A DNA stretch of 64,000 nt from Burkholderia cepacia GG4 (GCF_000292915.1 NC_018514.1:992001-1056000); one strand, 5' to 3'; counted from the stretch's first letter, positions 1 through 9,131 are shown. Numbers and translations are program-made. Notes: generated by a model not told the origin, from the letters alone.

Positions 1-465
1 GACCGCCACCTGAACGCGATCGTCGGCGACGGCCACGGCAACCTGCTGATCGCGGGCGAAAGCGGCACGCTGCTGCGCTCGACCGACAACGGCGTCACGT
101 GGGACAAGCTGGCGTCGCCGTACGCGGGCTCGCTGTTCGGCGCGCTGATGCTCGCGAACGGCGACTGGGTCGCATACGGGATGCGCGGCAACGTGGTGCG
201 CAGCACCGATCACGGCACGACCTGGACCCATGTCGACAGCCATGTGCCGGTGTCGTATTTCGGTGCGACCCAGCTTGCCGACGGTGAACTCGTGCTGGTC
301 GGCCAGGGCGGCGCGATCGTCGCGTCGCGCGACGGCGGGCTGACCTTCGACGTGCGCAAGCTCGGCGGCGTGCAGAGCCTCGCGGCCGTGCTCGACATGG
401 GCCACGGCTCGCTGCTGCTCGGCGGCGAAGCCGGTGTCGCGCCGCTCGCCGCGTCGCCGTCCTGA
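1..465 (+). CDS. YCF48/BNR-type beta-propeller protein, C-terminal part
   Basis: The frame is open from the first base, so the N-terminus lies outside the window. The visible 154 residues contain repeated blades of the form (S/A)TDNGxTW and RSTDHGTTW, typical of the YCF48/BNR repeat family (photosystem II assembly factor Ycf48-like, also called sialidase-like repeats). Such proteins are usually exported; the signal peptide is not visible. It precedes an MMPL/RND membrane protein by 96 bases. YCF48-like, MMPL, DUF1302 and DUF1329 genes are commonly found together in proteobacterial lipid or hydrophobic-substrate clusters; here the other two are at 21113-24102. Its exact role is unknown; a periplasmic scaffold for the MMPL protein is inference. 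Confidence 0.8.
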   Translation, partial: DRHLNAIVGDGHGNLLIAGESGTLLRSTDNGVTWDKLASPYAGSLFGALMLANGDWVAYGMRGNVVRSTDHGTTWTHVDSHVPVSYFGATQLADGELVLVGQGGAIVASRDGGLTFDVRKLGGVQSLAAVLDMGHGSLLLGGEAGVAPLAASPS

Positions 466-561
466 TGCACGCAGCGGCGGCTGTTGCGGCCGCCCGCCTC
501 CGTGCGTTTCGCTTCGCCAGTCCGGCATCGTCCGCATCGCCAGTACAGACACGAGAATTCC

Positions 562-3027
562 ATGAACGACCTGTCACGCCCCACTGAAGCCGTTCCCGCG
601 TCGCGCCTCGCCGCGTTCGTCGAGCGCTGCGCCGACACGATCATCCGGCAGCGCCGGCTGCTGATGCTGCTGTGCGTCGCGGTGACGCTCGCGCTCGGCT
701 TGTCCGCGACGCGCCTGAAGCTCGATCCGGGCTTCAACAAGATGATCCCGATGCAGCACCCGTACATGCAGGTGTTCGAGCGCTACGCGGGGGCGTTCCC
801 CGGCGCGAACACGATCCTCGTCAGCCTGCGCTGGAAGGGCGACGGCGACATCTACAACCAGACCTTCATGGACGGGCTGCGCCATGCGACCGACGACGTG
901 TTCTTCATCCCCGGCGTGAACCGCTCGCGCGTGTTCTCGCTGTTCACGCCGAACGTCCACTACACCGAGGTGACCGAGGCCGGCTTCCGCGGCGACGTGG
1001 TCGTGCCCGGCCAGTTCTCGAGCGCGAACCCGGACGATCTCGCGAAGGTGCGCCGCAACGTCGCGCGCTCGGGGCAGATCGGCCGCCTCGTCGGCAACGA
1101 CCTGAAATCGGCGCTGATCCGCGCGGAGCTGCGCGAGACCGATCCGACGACCGGCAAGCGGCTCGACTACAGCGCGGTCGCGCGCCAGCTCGAGGAGATC
1201 CGCGCGAAGTACGCGAAGCAGGGCATCGACGTGAACATCATCGGCTTCGCGAAGCTGGTCGGCGACGTCGAGAACGGCATCTCCGGCGTGATGGCGTTCT
1301 TCGCGCTTGCGTTCCTCGTGACGGCCGCGCTGCTGTTCGCCTATACGCGTTCGCTGAAGACCACCGTGCTCGCGCTCGTCGTCGCGCTGCTGCCGGTCGT
1401 CTGGCTGCTCGGTTCGCTGCCGTTGCTCGGGCTCGGCATCGACCCGATGTCGATCCTCGTGCCGTTCCTGATTTTCTCGATCGGCGTGTCGCACGCGGTG
1501 CAGATGACCAACGCGTGGAAGCAGGCGCTGGTGCGCGGCGCGTCGTCGGTCGATGCCGCGCGCGATGCGTTCCGCAAGCTGTTCGTGCCGGGCACCGTCG
1601 CGCTGCTGACCAACGCGCTCGGCTTCATGGTGATCATGCGGATCAAGATCGACATCGTGCGCGAGCTCGGCATCACCGCGTGCCTCGGCGTGCTGCTGAT
1701 GATCGTGACGAACAAGGTGTTCCTGCCGATCCTGCTGTCGTACACGCGCCTCGAGCGCGGCACGCTGGCGCGCGCACGGCGCACGGCGGCGGCAGGCGGC
1801 AGCCGGATGTGGTCGCGCTTCGCGGTGTTCGCGCGGCCGGCGCCGGCGCTCGGCGTGTTCGCGGTGGCACTCGCGCTGCTCGCGTTCGGCACGCTCGAAT
1901 CGCGCAAGCTGGAAATCGGCGACATCGGCACGGGCGCGCCGGAGCTGCGCGCGAACTCGCGCTACAACATCGACAACGCGGCGATCACGCACCAGTACAA
2001 CATCGGCGTCGACGTGCTGTCGGTGATCGTCGAGACGACCGGCTTCGACGACGCGTGCCTGCATTACCCGGTGATGAGCGCGATCGAGAAGTTCGAGATG
2101 AACATGCGCGGCGTGGCCGGCGTGCAGTCGGTGACGAGCGTGTCGTCGCAGGGCAAGGTGTTCATCGCCGCCTTCAACGAAGGCAACCCGCGCTGGGCCG
2201 CGCTGCCGCGCTCCAGCGACGGGCTCACGCAGGGTTCCAACGCGTTCGACCCCGACAACGGGATGAACACCGCGAATTGCAAGGCGATCCAGGTGCTGAT
2301 CTACACGAAGAACCACGAAGGCACGACCATCGCGCACATCGTCGACGAGATCAAGCGCTTCGCGGCCGAGAACCCGACGCCGAACGTCGCGTTCCGGCTC
2401 GCGGGCGGCAACGTCGGCGTGATGGCCGCGACCAACGAGGCCGTCGGCGACGCGGAGATCGCGATGCTGCTGTCGATCTTCGGCGCGATCGCGCTGCTCT
2501 GCGCGGTGACGTTCCGCTCATGGCGCGCGGTGCTGTGCATCATCGTGCCGCTCACGCTGGTGTCGATCCTGTGCAACGCGGTGATGGCGCGGCTCGGCAT
2601 CGGGCTGAAGGTCGCGACGCTGCCGGTGATCACGCTCGGCGTCGGGGTCGGCGTCGACTATGGGATCTACCTGTACGAACGCCTGCAGCACGATATCCGT
2701 CACGGCGCGACGCTGCCGGACGCGTTCGCGGACGCGATGCGCCAGCGCGGCACCGCGGCACTGTTCACGGCCGTCACGATGTTCATCGGCGTCGGCACGT
2801 GGGCGTTCTCCGCGCTGAAGTTCCAGGTCGACATGGGCGTGCTGCTCGCGTTCATGTTCCTCGTGAACCTGTTCGGCGCGGTGTTCCTGTTGCCCGCGCT
2901 GGCCGCATGGCTCGGCGTCGAGCGTGCCGAGCGGCGCGAGTCGCGCGAGCCGCAGCCGTCCGCGCCGCAGGCCGCGCCGACGCTCAAGCCGACGCGCGCG
3001 CTCGAACCCGGTAATCCGGTGCGCTGA
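562..3027 (+). CDS. RND/MMPL-family membrane transporter
   Basis: The 821-residue protein has the RND layout: one membrane segment at about residues 34-54, a periplasmic loop, a block of membrane segments from about 255 with the loop LxxTRS and GVSHAVQM, a second periplasmic loop, and a second block ending near 800 with the VGVGVDYGIYLYERL motif typical of the MMPL/HAE-3 group. Members such as HpnN move hydrophobic lipids between inner and outer membrane. The start at 562 (MNDLSRP) is preferred to the upstream in-frame codon at 484 because the latter adds an Arg/His-rich tail lacking family character. The gene sits between a YCF48-like protein and a KshA-like oxygenase, which suggests movement of a hydrophobic catabolic substrate. 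Direction of transport cannot be told from the sequence. Confidence 0.88.
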   Translation: MNDLSRPTEAVPASRLAAFVERCADTIIRQRRLLMLLCVAVTLALGLSATRLKLDPGFNKMIPMQHPYMQVFERYAGAFPGANTILVSLRWKGDGDIYNQTFMDGLRHATDDVFFIPGVNRSRVFSLFTPNVHYTEVTEAGFRGDVVVPGQFSSANPDDLAKVRRNVARSGQIGRLVGNDLKSALIRAELRETDPTTGKRLDYSAVARQLEEIRAKYAKQGIDVNIIGFAKLVGDVENGISGVMAFFALAFLVTAALLFAYTRSLKTTVLALVVALLPVVWLLGSLPLLGLGIDPMSILVPFLIFSIGVSHAVQMTNAWKQALVRGASSVDAARDAFRKLFVPGTVALLTNALGFMVIMRIKIDIVRELGITACLGVLLMIVTNKVFLPILLSYTRLERGTLARARRTAAAGGSRMWSRFAVFARPAPALGVFAVALALLAFGTLESRKLEIGDIGTGAPELRANSRYNIDNAAITHQYNIGVDVLSVIVETTGFDDACLHYPVMSAIEKFEMNMRGVAGVQSVTSVSSQGKVFIAAFNEGNPRWAALPRSSDGLTQGSNAFDPDNGMNTANCKAIQVLIYTKNHEGTTIAHIVDEIKRFAAENPTPNVAFRLAGGNVGVMAATNEAVGDAEIAMLLSIFGAIALLCAVTFRSWRAVLCIIVPLTLVSILCNAVMARLGIGLKVATLPVITLGVGVGVDYGIYLYERLQHDIRHGATLPDAFADAMRQRGTAALFTAVTMFIGVGTWAFSALKFQVDMGVLLAFMFLVNLFGAVFLLPALAAWLGVERAERRESREPQPSAPQAAPTLKPTRALEPGNPVR

Positions 3028-3104
3028 ACGACGCAACCCCCGAACCCCCATTACCCCGGTGCGCGGCGGGCCGCCGCGCGTCCCCCAAAGAGGAGTCAAC
3101 CCAC

Positions 3105-4184
3105 ATGTCCGCACGCCCTTACAAGATCGAAGCCCAGCCGCTCGCGCAGCGCTATGCGCGCGGCTGGCACTGCCTCGGGCTCGCCCGCGACTACCAGGAC
3201 GGCAAGCCGCACACGCTGAACATCTTCGGCCGCAAGCTCGCCGCGTTCGCCGATTCGACCGGCAGGATCAACGTCGTCGACGCGTACTGCCCGCACATGG
3301 GCGCCGACCTGAGCCTCGGCACGGTCGAAGGCGACAACCTGGTATGCCCGTTCCACGGCTGGGCGTGGAACGGTGAAGGGCAGTGCGCGTCGATCCCGTA
3401 CTGCAAGCGGATTCCGCCGAAGGCGCGGATCGGCGCATGGCCGACCTGCGAGGAGAACAACCTGCTGTTCGTGTGGAACGACCCGGAAGGCAATGCGCCG
3501 CCGCCGGAAGTCGCGATTCCGCGCCTCGACGTGTGCTTCTCGGACGAATGGTCGGACTGGGTCGTCGACAAGATGGTGATCCAGGCCAACTGCCGCGAAC
3601 TGGTCGACAACATCTCGGATGTCGCGCACTTCGCGACCGTACACCACGCGCCGATCGACTATTTCGCGAACCTGTTCGAGGACCACAAGGCGACGCAGCT
3701 GATGGTCGGCCGTAGCGAGAAGCTCGGCGGCGACAGCCTGACCGCGCTGTCGACGTATTTCGGGCCGGCCGTGCACATCACGCAGATGACGGGCCAGAGC
3801 AACGGGCAGCCGATCCATTCGGTGCTGCTGAACTGCCACGTGCCGATCGACATGAACAGCTTCGAGCTGCGCTATGGCGTGATCGTGAAGAAGGTGGCAG
3901 GACTCAGCGACGAGCAGAACCTGGAGATCGCGAACGCGTACGTGAAGGAGGCGCAGCGCGCGTTCTACGAGGATGTCGACATCTGGCACAGCAAGACCCG
4001 GATCGACAACCCGCTGCTGTGCGAGGGCGACGGGCCGCTGTACCAGATGCGCGACTGGTATTCGCAGTTCTACCTGGACGCGGCCGACGTGCGGCCGTCG
4101 AGCATCGCGCGCAAGGCGTTCGAGATGAAGATCCGCGACGGCGAGACGCCGCCGGCGCTGCATCACGTGTTCGAGCCGCAATAA
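3105..4184 (+). CDS. Rieske oxygenase, KshA-like (copy 1)
   Basis: This 359-residue protein is a Rieske non-heme iron oxygenase of the 3-ketosteroid 9alpha-hydroxylase (KshA) type. The Rieske cluster ligands are C62, H64, C81 and H84 (CPH, 16 residues, CPFH). The mononuclear iron site is D172-x2-H175-x4-H180 in the DVAHFATVH segment. KshA with a reductase partner hydroxylates C9 of 3-ketosteroids, opening ring B. The ATG at 3105 follows a good Shine-Dalgarno (AAAGAGGAG). It is the last gene of the YCF48-MMPL operon and is close kin to the oxygenase at 11197. No reductase gene adjoins it. Substrate preference is inference; related Rieske proteins act on other terpenoids and sterols. Confidence 0.87.
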   Translation: MSARPYKIEAQPLAQRYARGWHCLGLARDYQDGKPHTLNIFGRKLAAFADSTGRINVVDAYCPHMGADLSLGTVEGDNLVCPFHGWAWNGEGQCASIPYCKRIPPKARIGAWPTCEENNLLFVWNDPEGNAPPPEVAIPRLDVCFSDEWSDWVVDKMVIQANCRELVDNISDVAHFATVHHAPIDYFANLFEDHKATQLMVGRSEKLGGDSLTALSTYFGPAVHITQMTGQSNGQPIHSVLLNCHVPIDMNSFELRYGVIVKKVAGLSDEQNLEIANAYVKEAQRAFYEDVDIWHSKTRIDNPLLCEGDGPLYQMRDWYSQFYLDAADVRPSSIARKAFEMKIRDGETPPALHHVFEPQ

Positions 4185-4202
4185 CGGCGGCGGGGCAAAA
4201 AA

Positions 4203-4226
4203 AGGGGGCGCAACGTTACGCCCCCT
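4203..4226. terminator. GC-rich hairpin after the first KshA-like gene
   Basis: A perfect stem AGGGGGCG/CGCCCCCT with an 8-base loop lies 19 bases after the oxygenase stop. A run of seven A precedes the left arm, so the U-tract is correct for leftward, not rightward, transcription. It may still slow rightward polymerase, and it would stop antisense transcripts entering the oxygenase gene. Confidence 0.55.
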
Positions 4227-4294
4227 GATTGCCGCTAACGCCCGCCAGGCAAGGCGTCGCGCGATACCATGCGCGACCGTCGCACCGAAAGGAC

Positions 4295-4323
4295 TTGACG
4301 AGTCGGCCGGGACAGCGTAGTGT
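4295..4323 (+). promoter_or_regulatory. Sigma70-type promoter of the cold-shock gene
   Basis: TTGACG (4295-4300), a 17-base spacer and TAGTGT (4318-4323) match the sigma70 pattern well. Transcription would start near 4330 and give a leader of about 130 bases before the GTG start at 4462, as expected for cspA-type genes whose long leaders control translation by temperature. Confidence 0.6.
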
Positions 4324-4461
4324 CCTAGACCGAAGTCTTCAAGAAGCTCGATTGCTCATCATTGGCCGCACGGTGTGCGGCAGTCGTTGGTCTCTCCCTC
4401 TTTGATTCTTTCTGTGCCCGTCATGGGCGCAAGTTCATTCATTCGTATTAAGGAAGTATTT

Positions 4462-4665
4462 GTGGATACCGGTACCGTCAAGTGGTTCAACGAAACCAAG
4501 GGCTTTGGTTTCATCTCCCCGGACAACGGCGGCGACGATCTGTTCGCCCATTTCTCTGAAATCCGTGGCACGGGTTTCAAGACCCTGGCCGAAGGCCAGA
4601 AGGTCAGCTACGAAGTGAAGCGTGGCCCGAAGGGTCTGCAAGCGTCGAACATCACGCCGCAGTAA
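4462..4665 (+). CDS. cspA: Cold-shock protein, CspA family
   Basis: A 67-residue single cold-shock domain with the RNA-binding motifs KGFGFI (RNP1) and DLFAHF (RNP2-like), ending in ASNITPQ like many beta-proteobacterial Csp proteins. It binds single-stranded RNA and melts structure at low temperature. The start is GTG at 4462, with AGGAAG six bases upstream; an in-frame ATG at 4375 would add residues not found in the family. It has its own promoter and long leader, and is not related to the surrounding catabolic genes. The family assignment is firm; which paralogue it is cannot be told. Confidence 0.93.
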   Translation: MDTGTVKWFNETKGFGFISPDNGGDDLFAHFSEIRGTGFKTLAEGQKVSYEVKRGPKGLQASNITPQ

Positions 4666-4672
4666 GCCGCAT

Positions 4673-4739
4673 CGGCATCGGTCGCCAATCGGCGGCCGAT
4701 GCCGGACGGATGTCGCGCGGGCACAGGCCCTGGCCTGTG
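4673..4739. repeat. Two short hairpins downstream of cspA
   Basis: CGGCATCGG (4673-4681) pairs with CCGATGCCG (4696-4704), beginning eight bases after the cspA stop, and CACAGGCC (4722-4729) pairs with GGCCTGTG (4732-4739). Neither is followed by a T-run. They may stabilise the 3' end of the cspA message or act as a weak terminator. Confidence 0.5.
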
Positions 4740-4755
4740 TCCTGCGCGATTCGAC

Positions 4756-4802
4756 GCACACGACCGATGCATCGCGGTATTCACGATGCATCGGTCGTGT
4801 GC
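4756..4802. repeat. Perfect 19-bp inverted repeat, 9-base loop
   Basis: The arm 4756-4774 is exactly complementary to 4784-4802. Each arm also contains the self-complementary decamer CGATGCATCG, so the element can fold as one long hairpin or as two small cruciforms. It has no T-tract, lies between cspA and infA, and no second copy was noticed in the window. Confidence 0.85.
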
Positions 4803-5130
4803 TTCCCTCATCCATCGCAGGTCTGTACGACGTGCGATTCAACGCCCTCGCGACGCGCTCGCCGCATCGCCAGCGGCTCGTGCTGCAACCCGAGTAGACC
4901 GTCGCCATGCCATACGCGGCGCGGTCCCGATCTATGCGCGGTGCTCATCGCGCCGCCGCCACTGACCGCCCGAACGCCGCAACGCGCCGGGCTCCGATTG
5001 CAAGACAGGCCTGTCGCCCGTCTGAACGAATTGATACCCGGCATCCTGCCGGCCGCCGACCCCGTTGCGGGACACGGCGCCGGTGAGTTCGCCGCGGCCG
5101 CGGTCATTCACCTTGTCTGGAGGAATTGGT

Positions 5131-5394
5131 TTGGCAAAAGAAGAACTGCTGGAACTGGACGGAATCGTCGACGAAGTGCTGCCGGACAGCAAATATCGTG
5201 TCACGCTGGAAAACGGCGTCGTGGTCGGCGCGTATGCGTCGGGCCGCATGCGCAAGAACCACATCCGCATTCTCGCGGGTGACCGTGTGACGCTGGAACT
5301 GTCGGTGTACGACCTGACGAAGGGTCGCATCAACTTCCGTCACAAGGACGCGAACTCGCCGCGTCCGCCGCGCAGCGGGCAACCGCGCCGTTAA
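5131..5394 (+). CDS. infA: Translation initiation factor IF-1 (second-copy type)
   Basis: The 87-residue product has the IF-1 S1/OB-fold sequence, with [14 protein letters not shown] and [13 protein letters not shown]-1 binds the ribosomal A site during initiation. It carries a C-terminal Pro/Arg-rich tail of about 15 residues beyond the usual 72, as in the second IF-1 of Burkholderia species. The start is TTG at 5131 with GGAGGA six bases upstream; the in-frame upstream codon at 5065 adds a tail not found in IF-1. A rare TTG start in an initiation-factor gene may limit its own translation. A monocistronic gene, with an 8-bp GC hairpin at 5437-5456 downstream. Confidence 0.9.
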   Translation: MAKEELLELDGIVDEVLPDSKYRVTLENGVVVGAYASGRMRKNHIRILAGDRVTLELSVYDLTKGRINFRHKDANSPRPPRSGQPRR

Positions 5395-6265
5395 GCGGCA
5401 ACGATCGGGCGCGCAACGCTGCTCCGATCGACACCCGCCCGGCCATGCGGCCGGGCACACCGGCTGGACGGCGCGGTTCGCGTCGTTCGCCGGTCGCCAC
5501 CGGCCTCACGCACCGTGGCGACCCCGGAGCGTTATTCCCCCCAAGTTTGCTACGGTGGTGTCCCCCGGTACCCGTGCACTTGACCGGGCAGGTCCAGCTA
5601 GCCGCGAGAAGGCCGAACGACCCGCCTCGCAAACCATACCCAGTCAAATCAGCCTCTTCCCGATCGGCCTTTCCATCGTTCTGGCTTACCGAACCGACGT
5701 TCGCGAGCCACCGCTGAAGACTGCCGACCCAGAGAGCGCTCTCTACCCGTTCCAGTTGTACTCGTCCACGTGTCGCACCGCGCGTTTCAATTTCGAAACG
5801 AGCCGACGCGTCAGAACAGCGGCGGGCTCGATCGGCTCGTGACGGTGACGCCATCGCACGGTCGCTGGGCACGCGTGGTAGCGGCAATCAACGTAGGTCG
5901 CTGCATGAGAGAGGCAGGCCTGTATCAATGCTGAAACACATTGATTCGCCCAACGTGGCCATCTCTGTATTTCCGGTACCAAGCCGCCATGCGCACCCAA
6001 CCCGCATTGGTGGCACGCCGCTTGCAATGGGGAATGTGCCTGCAGGCGCGTGATTTCATGGAAACCGCCGTGGGTGACCGTAACGTGGCGCGCGGAGTCT
6101 TCGGGGAAAGGTCCCGTCGCCTGATCTACGGTTCGATCATGCGTTTCTCCGTCGTGACAACACACATTCGCGTTCGCCTTTCCTTGCTGACTGACCAGGG
6201 CGTGAACGAACTGCAATTCGGGGAACGTTGCAAGAACAACCGGTCGGCGTCGGGGACCCGGAGAC
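5395..6265. other. 871-base stretch without an assignable gene
   Basis: Open frames exist on both strands (for example 5743-6282 leftward and 5941-6456 rightward) but none gives a recognisable protein, a convincing ribosome site or a Burkholderia-like codon pattern. A hairpin (GCCCGGCC, 4-base loop, GGCCGGGC) lies at 5437-5456 and a small dyad ATCAATG/CATTGAT at 5924-5945, possibly the operator or promoter region of the following transporter gene. The stretch appears less GC-rich than its flanks and may be decayed DNA. Confidence 0.5.
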
Positions 6266-8320
6266 ATGACATTCACGTTCACGCTGATCGATCTCGCTGG
6301 CTCGATTGCGCTGGTGCTGCTCGGGACGCAGATGCTTCAGACCGGCATGCAGCGCGCATTCGGCGCTGGCCTGCGATCGCTGCTGGAACGGGTACTTTAC
6401 GGACGACTTCCTGCCTTCTTCGGCGGCATGGGCGTCACAGCGGTGCTGCAGAGTAGTGCGACGACCGCGGTCATGACGAGCGAACTCACCGCGCAGGGGC
6501 GCGTCGGCCTTGTCCCAGCGTTGGCAGTCATGCTCGGCGCGAACGTGGGTACGACGTTGATCGTGCAGGTGCTTTCGTTCGAAGTCGATACCGTGTCGCC
6601 CGCCCTGATACTCGTTGGCATGCTGATGTTCCGCAAGGTATCGAACACATGCGCACATGAGTTGGGGCGCATGCTCATTGGTCTGGGCTTGCTGCTGCTC
6701 GCACTGCACCATCTGCAGGAGTTGATGACGGACTACGAGGACGCACCGAGTCTTCGGATGTTGCTGAGCGACGTATCCACGGTACCGCTGATCGACGTCT
6801 TGCTGGCGGCTGGCCTGACCTGGGCCGCCGATTCGAACGTCGCGATCGTTCTCCTGATCATGTCGCTCTGCGCGCAAAACGTCGTTCCCCCCGATACAGC
6901 TTTCGCACTGGTGCTCGGTGCGAACCTGGGCGCGGCCATCCGCCCGGTGCTGGAGGGAACGGCAACACACGATCCGGCCTCCAGGCGCATGCCGGTTGGC
7001 ACGCTGCTCATCCTGTCGGTAGGCGTGGTGATTGCACTTGCAGCACTGACGCCGATCGGCCGCGTCATGGTCAGGATCGAACCGGACAATGGGCGGGTGG
7101 TGGCCGATTTTCATACACTGTTCAACCTGTCGCTGGCCGGCCTGTTCCTGCCGCTGCTGATCCCGTACGCAGACCTGTTGACCCGGCTGCTTCCTTCGCT
7201 CGTGAAAGTCTCGGACGCGTCCCGATCGCAGTACATTGACCCGCTCGCGGAACAGGTACCCGAGATCATTGCCGGCATGGCGGCCCATGACGTGCTTCCC
7301 GGCGCCGACAGTCGATACGGGATACGCTCACAAGCCCGTGCCGCAGCGTTGGTCAAGGCAGTCCGTACCTGCGACGACGTTCTGGACAACGTCAGGATTG
7401 CGCCCCGGACATCCCTGGCACGGCCCGATGCCGGACAACTTGCCGGCTACGATGGACCGCGCCGACCTGAAGGCATTGAGCGGCTCCAGGAGGACGCGCG
7501 ACATCGCATCGAAATCAGGGAGTGCGCCAGCCATACGCTCGAGCACCTTGGTGCCGATGGCAATGTGCAGACGTACTACCCGGCGAAGTCGCTGTGGCTT
7601 ACGCTGCAGGACATCCAGGTCGTCAGGCGACTGGAGCCAGCCGGCGGGGCAACGCATTCGACGCTTTCGACCTATGTCCAGGGGACGGCGAGCCTGGACG
7701 ACTGCTGTTTGTCGATCATTGGCGAAGGGCAGAACCACACGCGCACGGTACACATCACCTTCGCGGCTCGCGAGATCGGCGCGACTGAACGGCGAGGCCT
7801 TCGCGAATTGCAGGACGAACTCGGCATCGCCCATTCAGACGATCCGCTTGGCACGGCAAGACTCGGCTACAACGAGTCCGATGCCGAGATGCAGGAACCG
7901 GCTCAGTGGTGGGCATGGTGTGACGTGCCGGCGAGCAGCATGCAGGCACTTGCCGACGGCGTTGAGGCGGGACGGGTTACCGCTGTCAAGGCCGGGCTGT
8001 GCCTGCGGGACGTCTACACGCCGATCCCGTCTGGTGCTGCGCCAACTGATGGATTCCGCGTGTTCCTGAGGCCTGGCGAGGATGGCAACACATTGGAGAC
8101 TCCGGCCACTGCCAGCGGATATGTCGTTTATCTCGCCATCGATCTCCCGAAATTCAGCCTGCCGGGAGATGGCCAGTCAGCGCAGGTGCCGCAGCGCGCG
8201 GACGACAGGAATCCAGTCGTGGCGCTGACGGAAAGGCTCGACAACGTGTTTGCCGGCCTGAAGTGGCTCGCTGCGCTGGTCGCGATCCTGGTTATCGTGC
8301 TTTTGATCAAGGGGCGGTGA
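6266..8320 (+). CDS. Na/Pi-cotransporter N-half fused to an unrelated C-terminal region
   Basis: Residues 1 to about 330 of this 684-residue protein are a Na+/phosphate cotransporter II (NptA/PF02690) domain, with the motif LQSSATTAV at 61-69 and its inverted-repeat partner near 187-200 (ADSNVAIVLL, where the Ser-rich motif is degraded). Past about residue 340 the usual PhoU-like helical tail is missing. Instead there are about 320 residues I do not recognise, soluble in character, ending in a single membrane segment (WLAALVAILVIVLLIKG, 667-683). Other frames do not restore PhoU, so a simple frameshift does not explain it. The start ATG lacks a strong ribosome site. It may be a genuine fusion or the scar of a deletion. 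Confidence 0.7.
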   Translation: MTFTFTLIDLAGSIALVLLGTQMLQTGMQRAFGAGLRSLLERVLYGRLPAFFGGMGVTAVLQSSATTAVMTSELTAQGRVGLVPALAVMLGANVGTTLIVQVLSFEVDTVSPALILVGMLMFRKVSNTCAHELGRMLIGLGLLLLALHHLQELMTDYEDAPSLRMLLSDVSTVPLIDVLLAAGLTWAADSNVAIVLLIMSLCAQNVVPPDTAFALVLGANLGAAIRPVLEGTATHDPASRRMPVGTLLILSVGVVIALAALTPIGRVMVRIEPDNGRVVADFHTLFNLSLAGLFLPLLIPYADLLTRLLPSLVKVSDASRSQYIDPLAEQVPEIIAGMAAHDVLPGADSRYGIRSQARAAALVKAVRTCDDVLDNVRIAPRTSLARPDAGQLAGYDGPRRPEGIERLQEDARHRIEIRECASHTLEHLGADGNVQTYYPAKSLWLTLQDIQVVRRLEPAGGATHSTLSTYVQGTASLDDCCLSIIGEGQNHTRTVHITFAAREIGATERRGLRELQDELGIAHSDDPLGTARLGYNESDAEMQEPAQWWAWCDVPASSMQALADGVEAGRVTAVKAGLCLRDVYTPIPSGAAPTDGFRVFLRPGEDGNTLETPATASGYVVYLAIDLPKFSLPGDGQSAQVPQRADDRNPVVALTERLDNVFAGLKWLAALVAILVIVLLIKGR

Positions 8321-8780
8321 CAACGCGAGGGCCTGGCCTGCAGATCGCAACCCGATCAATTGAGCGAACGACTCCAGGGCACTGCATTGTTGGCAAACGT
8401 TCATTCGCGGCGTGCGTACCGCTCGATTCACATCGCCAACGCCAACGAGGCGCCACTCGCTGAAGTCCGCGCGACTGACGCCCGCTGCCGGTGACCTGCC
8501 GACGCCGAGCGGCTTGACTGGATGACGCGTGTCGGAGGATCCGATCTTCAGCTCGTTTCGAACGTCCGCATCAATCGACGCGACTGGTAACGTTTTCGAG
8601 CTAGGGCATCTACCTACGGAGTGGTGAACCCGATTCAATACTGGCACGATAGAATCGTTGCTCCAATTAAGCATTGTGTTCGCGCGGAAGATAGTCTGGA
8701 TGCCAGACGGGTCCTTGTCTTCGAGTTTTCCAGGCAGGCAAATTCATGGCAGGCGCCGAACCATACAAGGGAGCGCACGA
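8321..8780. other. 460-base gap before the phasin gene
   Basis: No gene seen. The last 150 bases are locally AT-richer and include a loose GATTC/GAATC dyad near 8632-8656, so the phasin promoter probably lies here. Nothing else was recognised. Confidence 0.4.
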
Positions 8781-9131
8781 ATGATCGGTTTCACGCCGGA
8801 GCAACTGGTTGCGTTGAGCAAAGCCAACACAGCCGCCATGCTTGCACTCACGAGTCAGGCATTCGAAGGCTGCGAGCAAGTGATTCAACTCAACCTGCAG
8901 GTGGCCCGGCAGGCGCTTGACGATAGCAGGTCGTATTTGACGGAAGCACTGTCGTGGAAGTCCCCGGAACAAGCGATCGCGCAACAGACGAAGCACCTCC
9001 AGTCGCGTGCCGAGCGAGCATTGACGTATGGTGGTCAACTTGCCGCCATTGCATCGGGCATCCACGCCGAATGGCTGAAGATCGTCGGATCGCAGTACGA
9101 ATATCACGCCCGCAGCATGCCGCGTTTCTAG
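8781..9131 (+). CDS. Phasin-family polyhydroxyalkanoate granule protein
   Basis: The 116-residue product is an Ala/Gln-rich amphipathic helical protein with the phasin_2 pattern (FxPEQLxALxKAN near the start, then a long helix with SxxYxxxALSxKSPEQA). Phasins coat PHA granules and control their size. It is shorter than typical Burkholderia PhaP (about 190 residues), ending soon after the AxSGIHAEWLKIV segment, so it is a short variant. The ATG at 8781 has AAGGGA 8 bases upstream. No PHA synthesis genes are adjacent. The assignment to the family is good; its role as the main phasin is not shown. Confidence 0.8.
   Translation: MIGFTPEQLVALSKANTAAMLALTSQAFEGCEQVIQLNLQVARQALDDSRSYLTEALSWKSPEQAIAQQTKHLQSRAERALTYGGQLAAIASGIHAEWLKIVGSQYEYHARSMPRF

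Noticed and set aside
574..2337. Large leftward open frame opposite the MMPL gene
   Set aside because: Its Arg/His-rich translation is the usual antisense artefact in GC-rich DNA; the plus-strand frame gives a clear RND protein.
4203..4226. Hairpin as the rightward terminator of the oxygenase operon
   Set aside because: The A-run lies on the left side, so the U-tract suits leftward transcripts; it is listed with lowered confidence and without strand.
5743..6282. Leftward open frame in the non-coding stretch
   Set aside because: No ribosome site or recognisable domain. I considered a transposase remnant, but found no motif, terminal repeats or target duplication.
7236..8069. Frameshift as the cause of the chimeric transporter
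   Set aside because: The other forward frame gives an Arg/Ser-rich artefact, not a PhoU-like domain, so a frameshift does not restore a normal protein.
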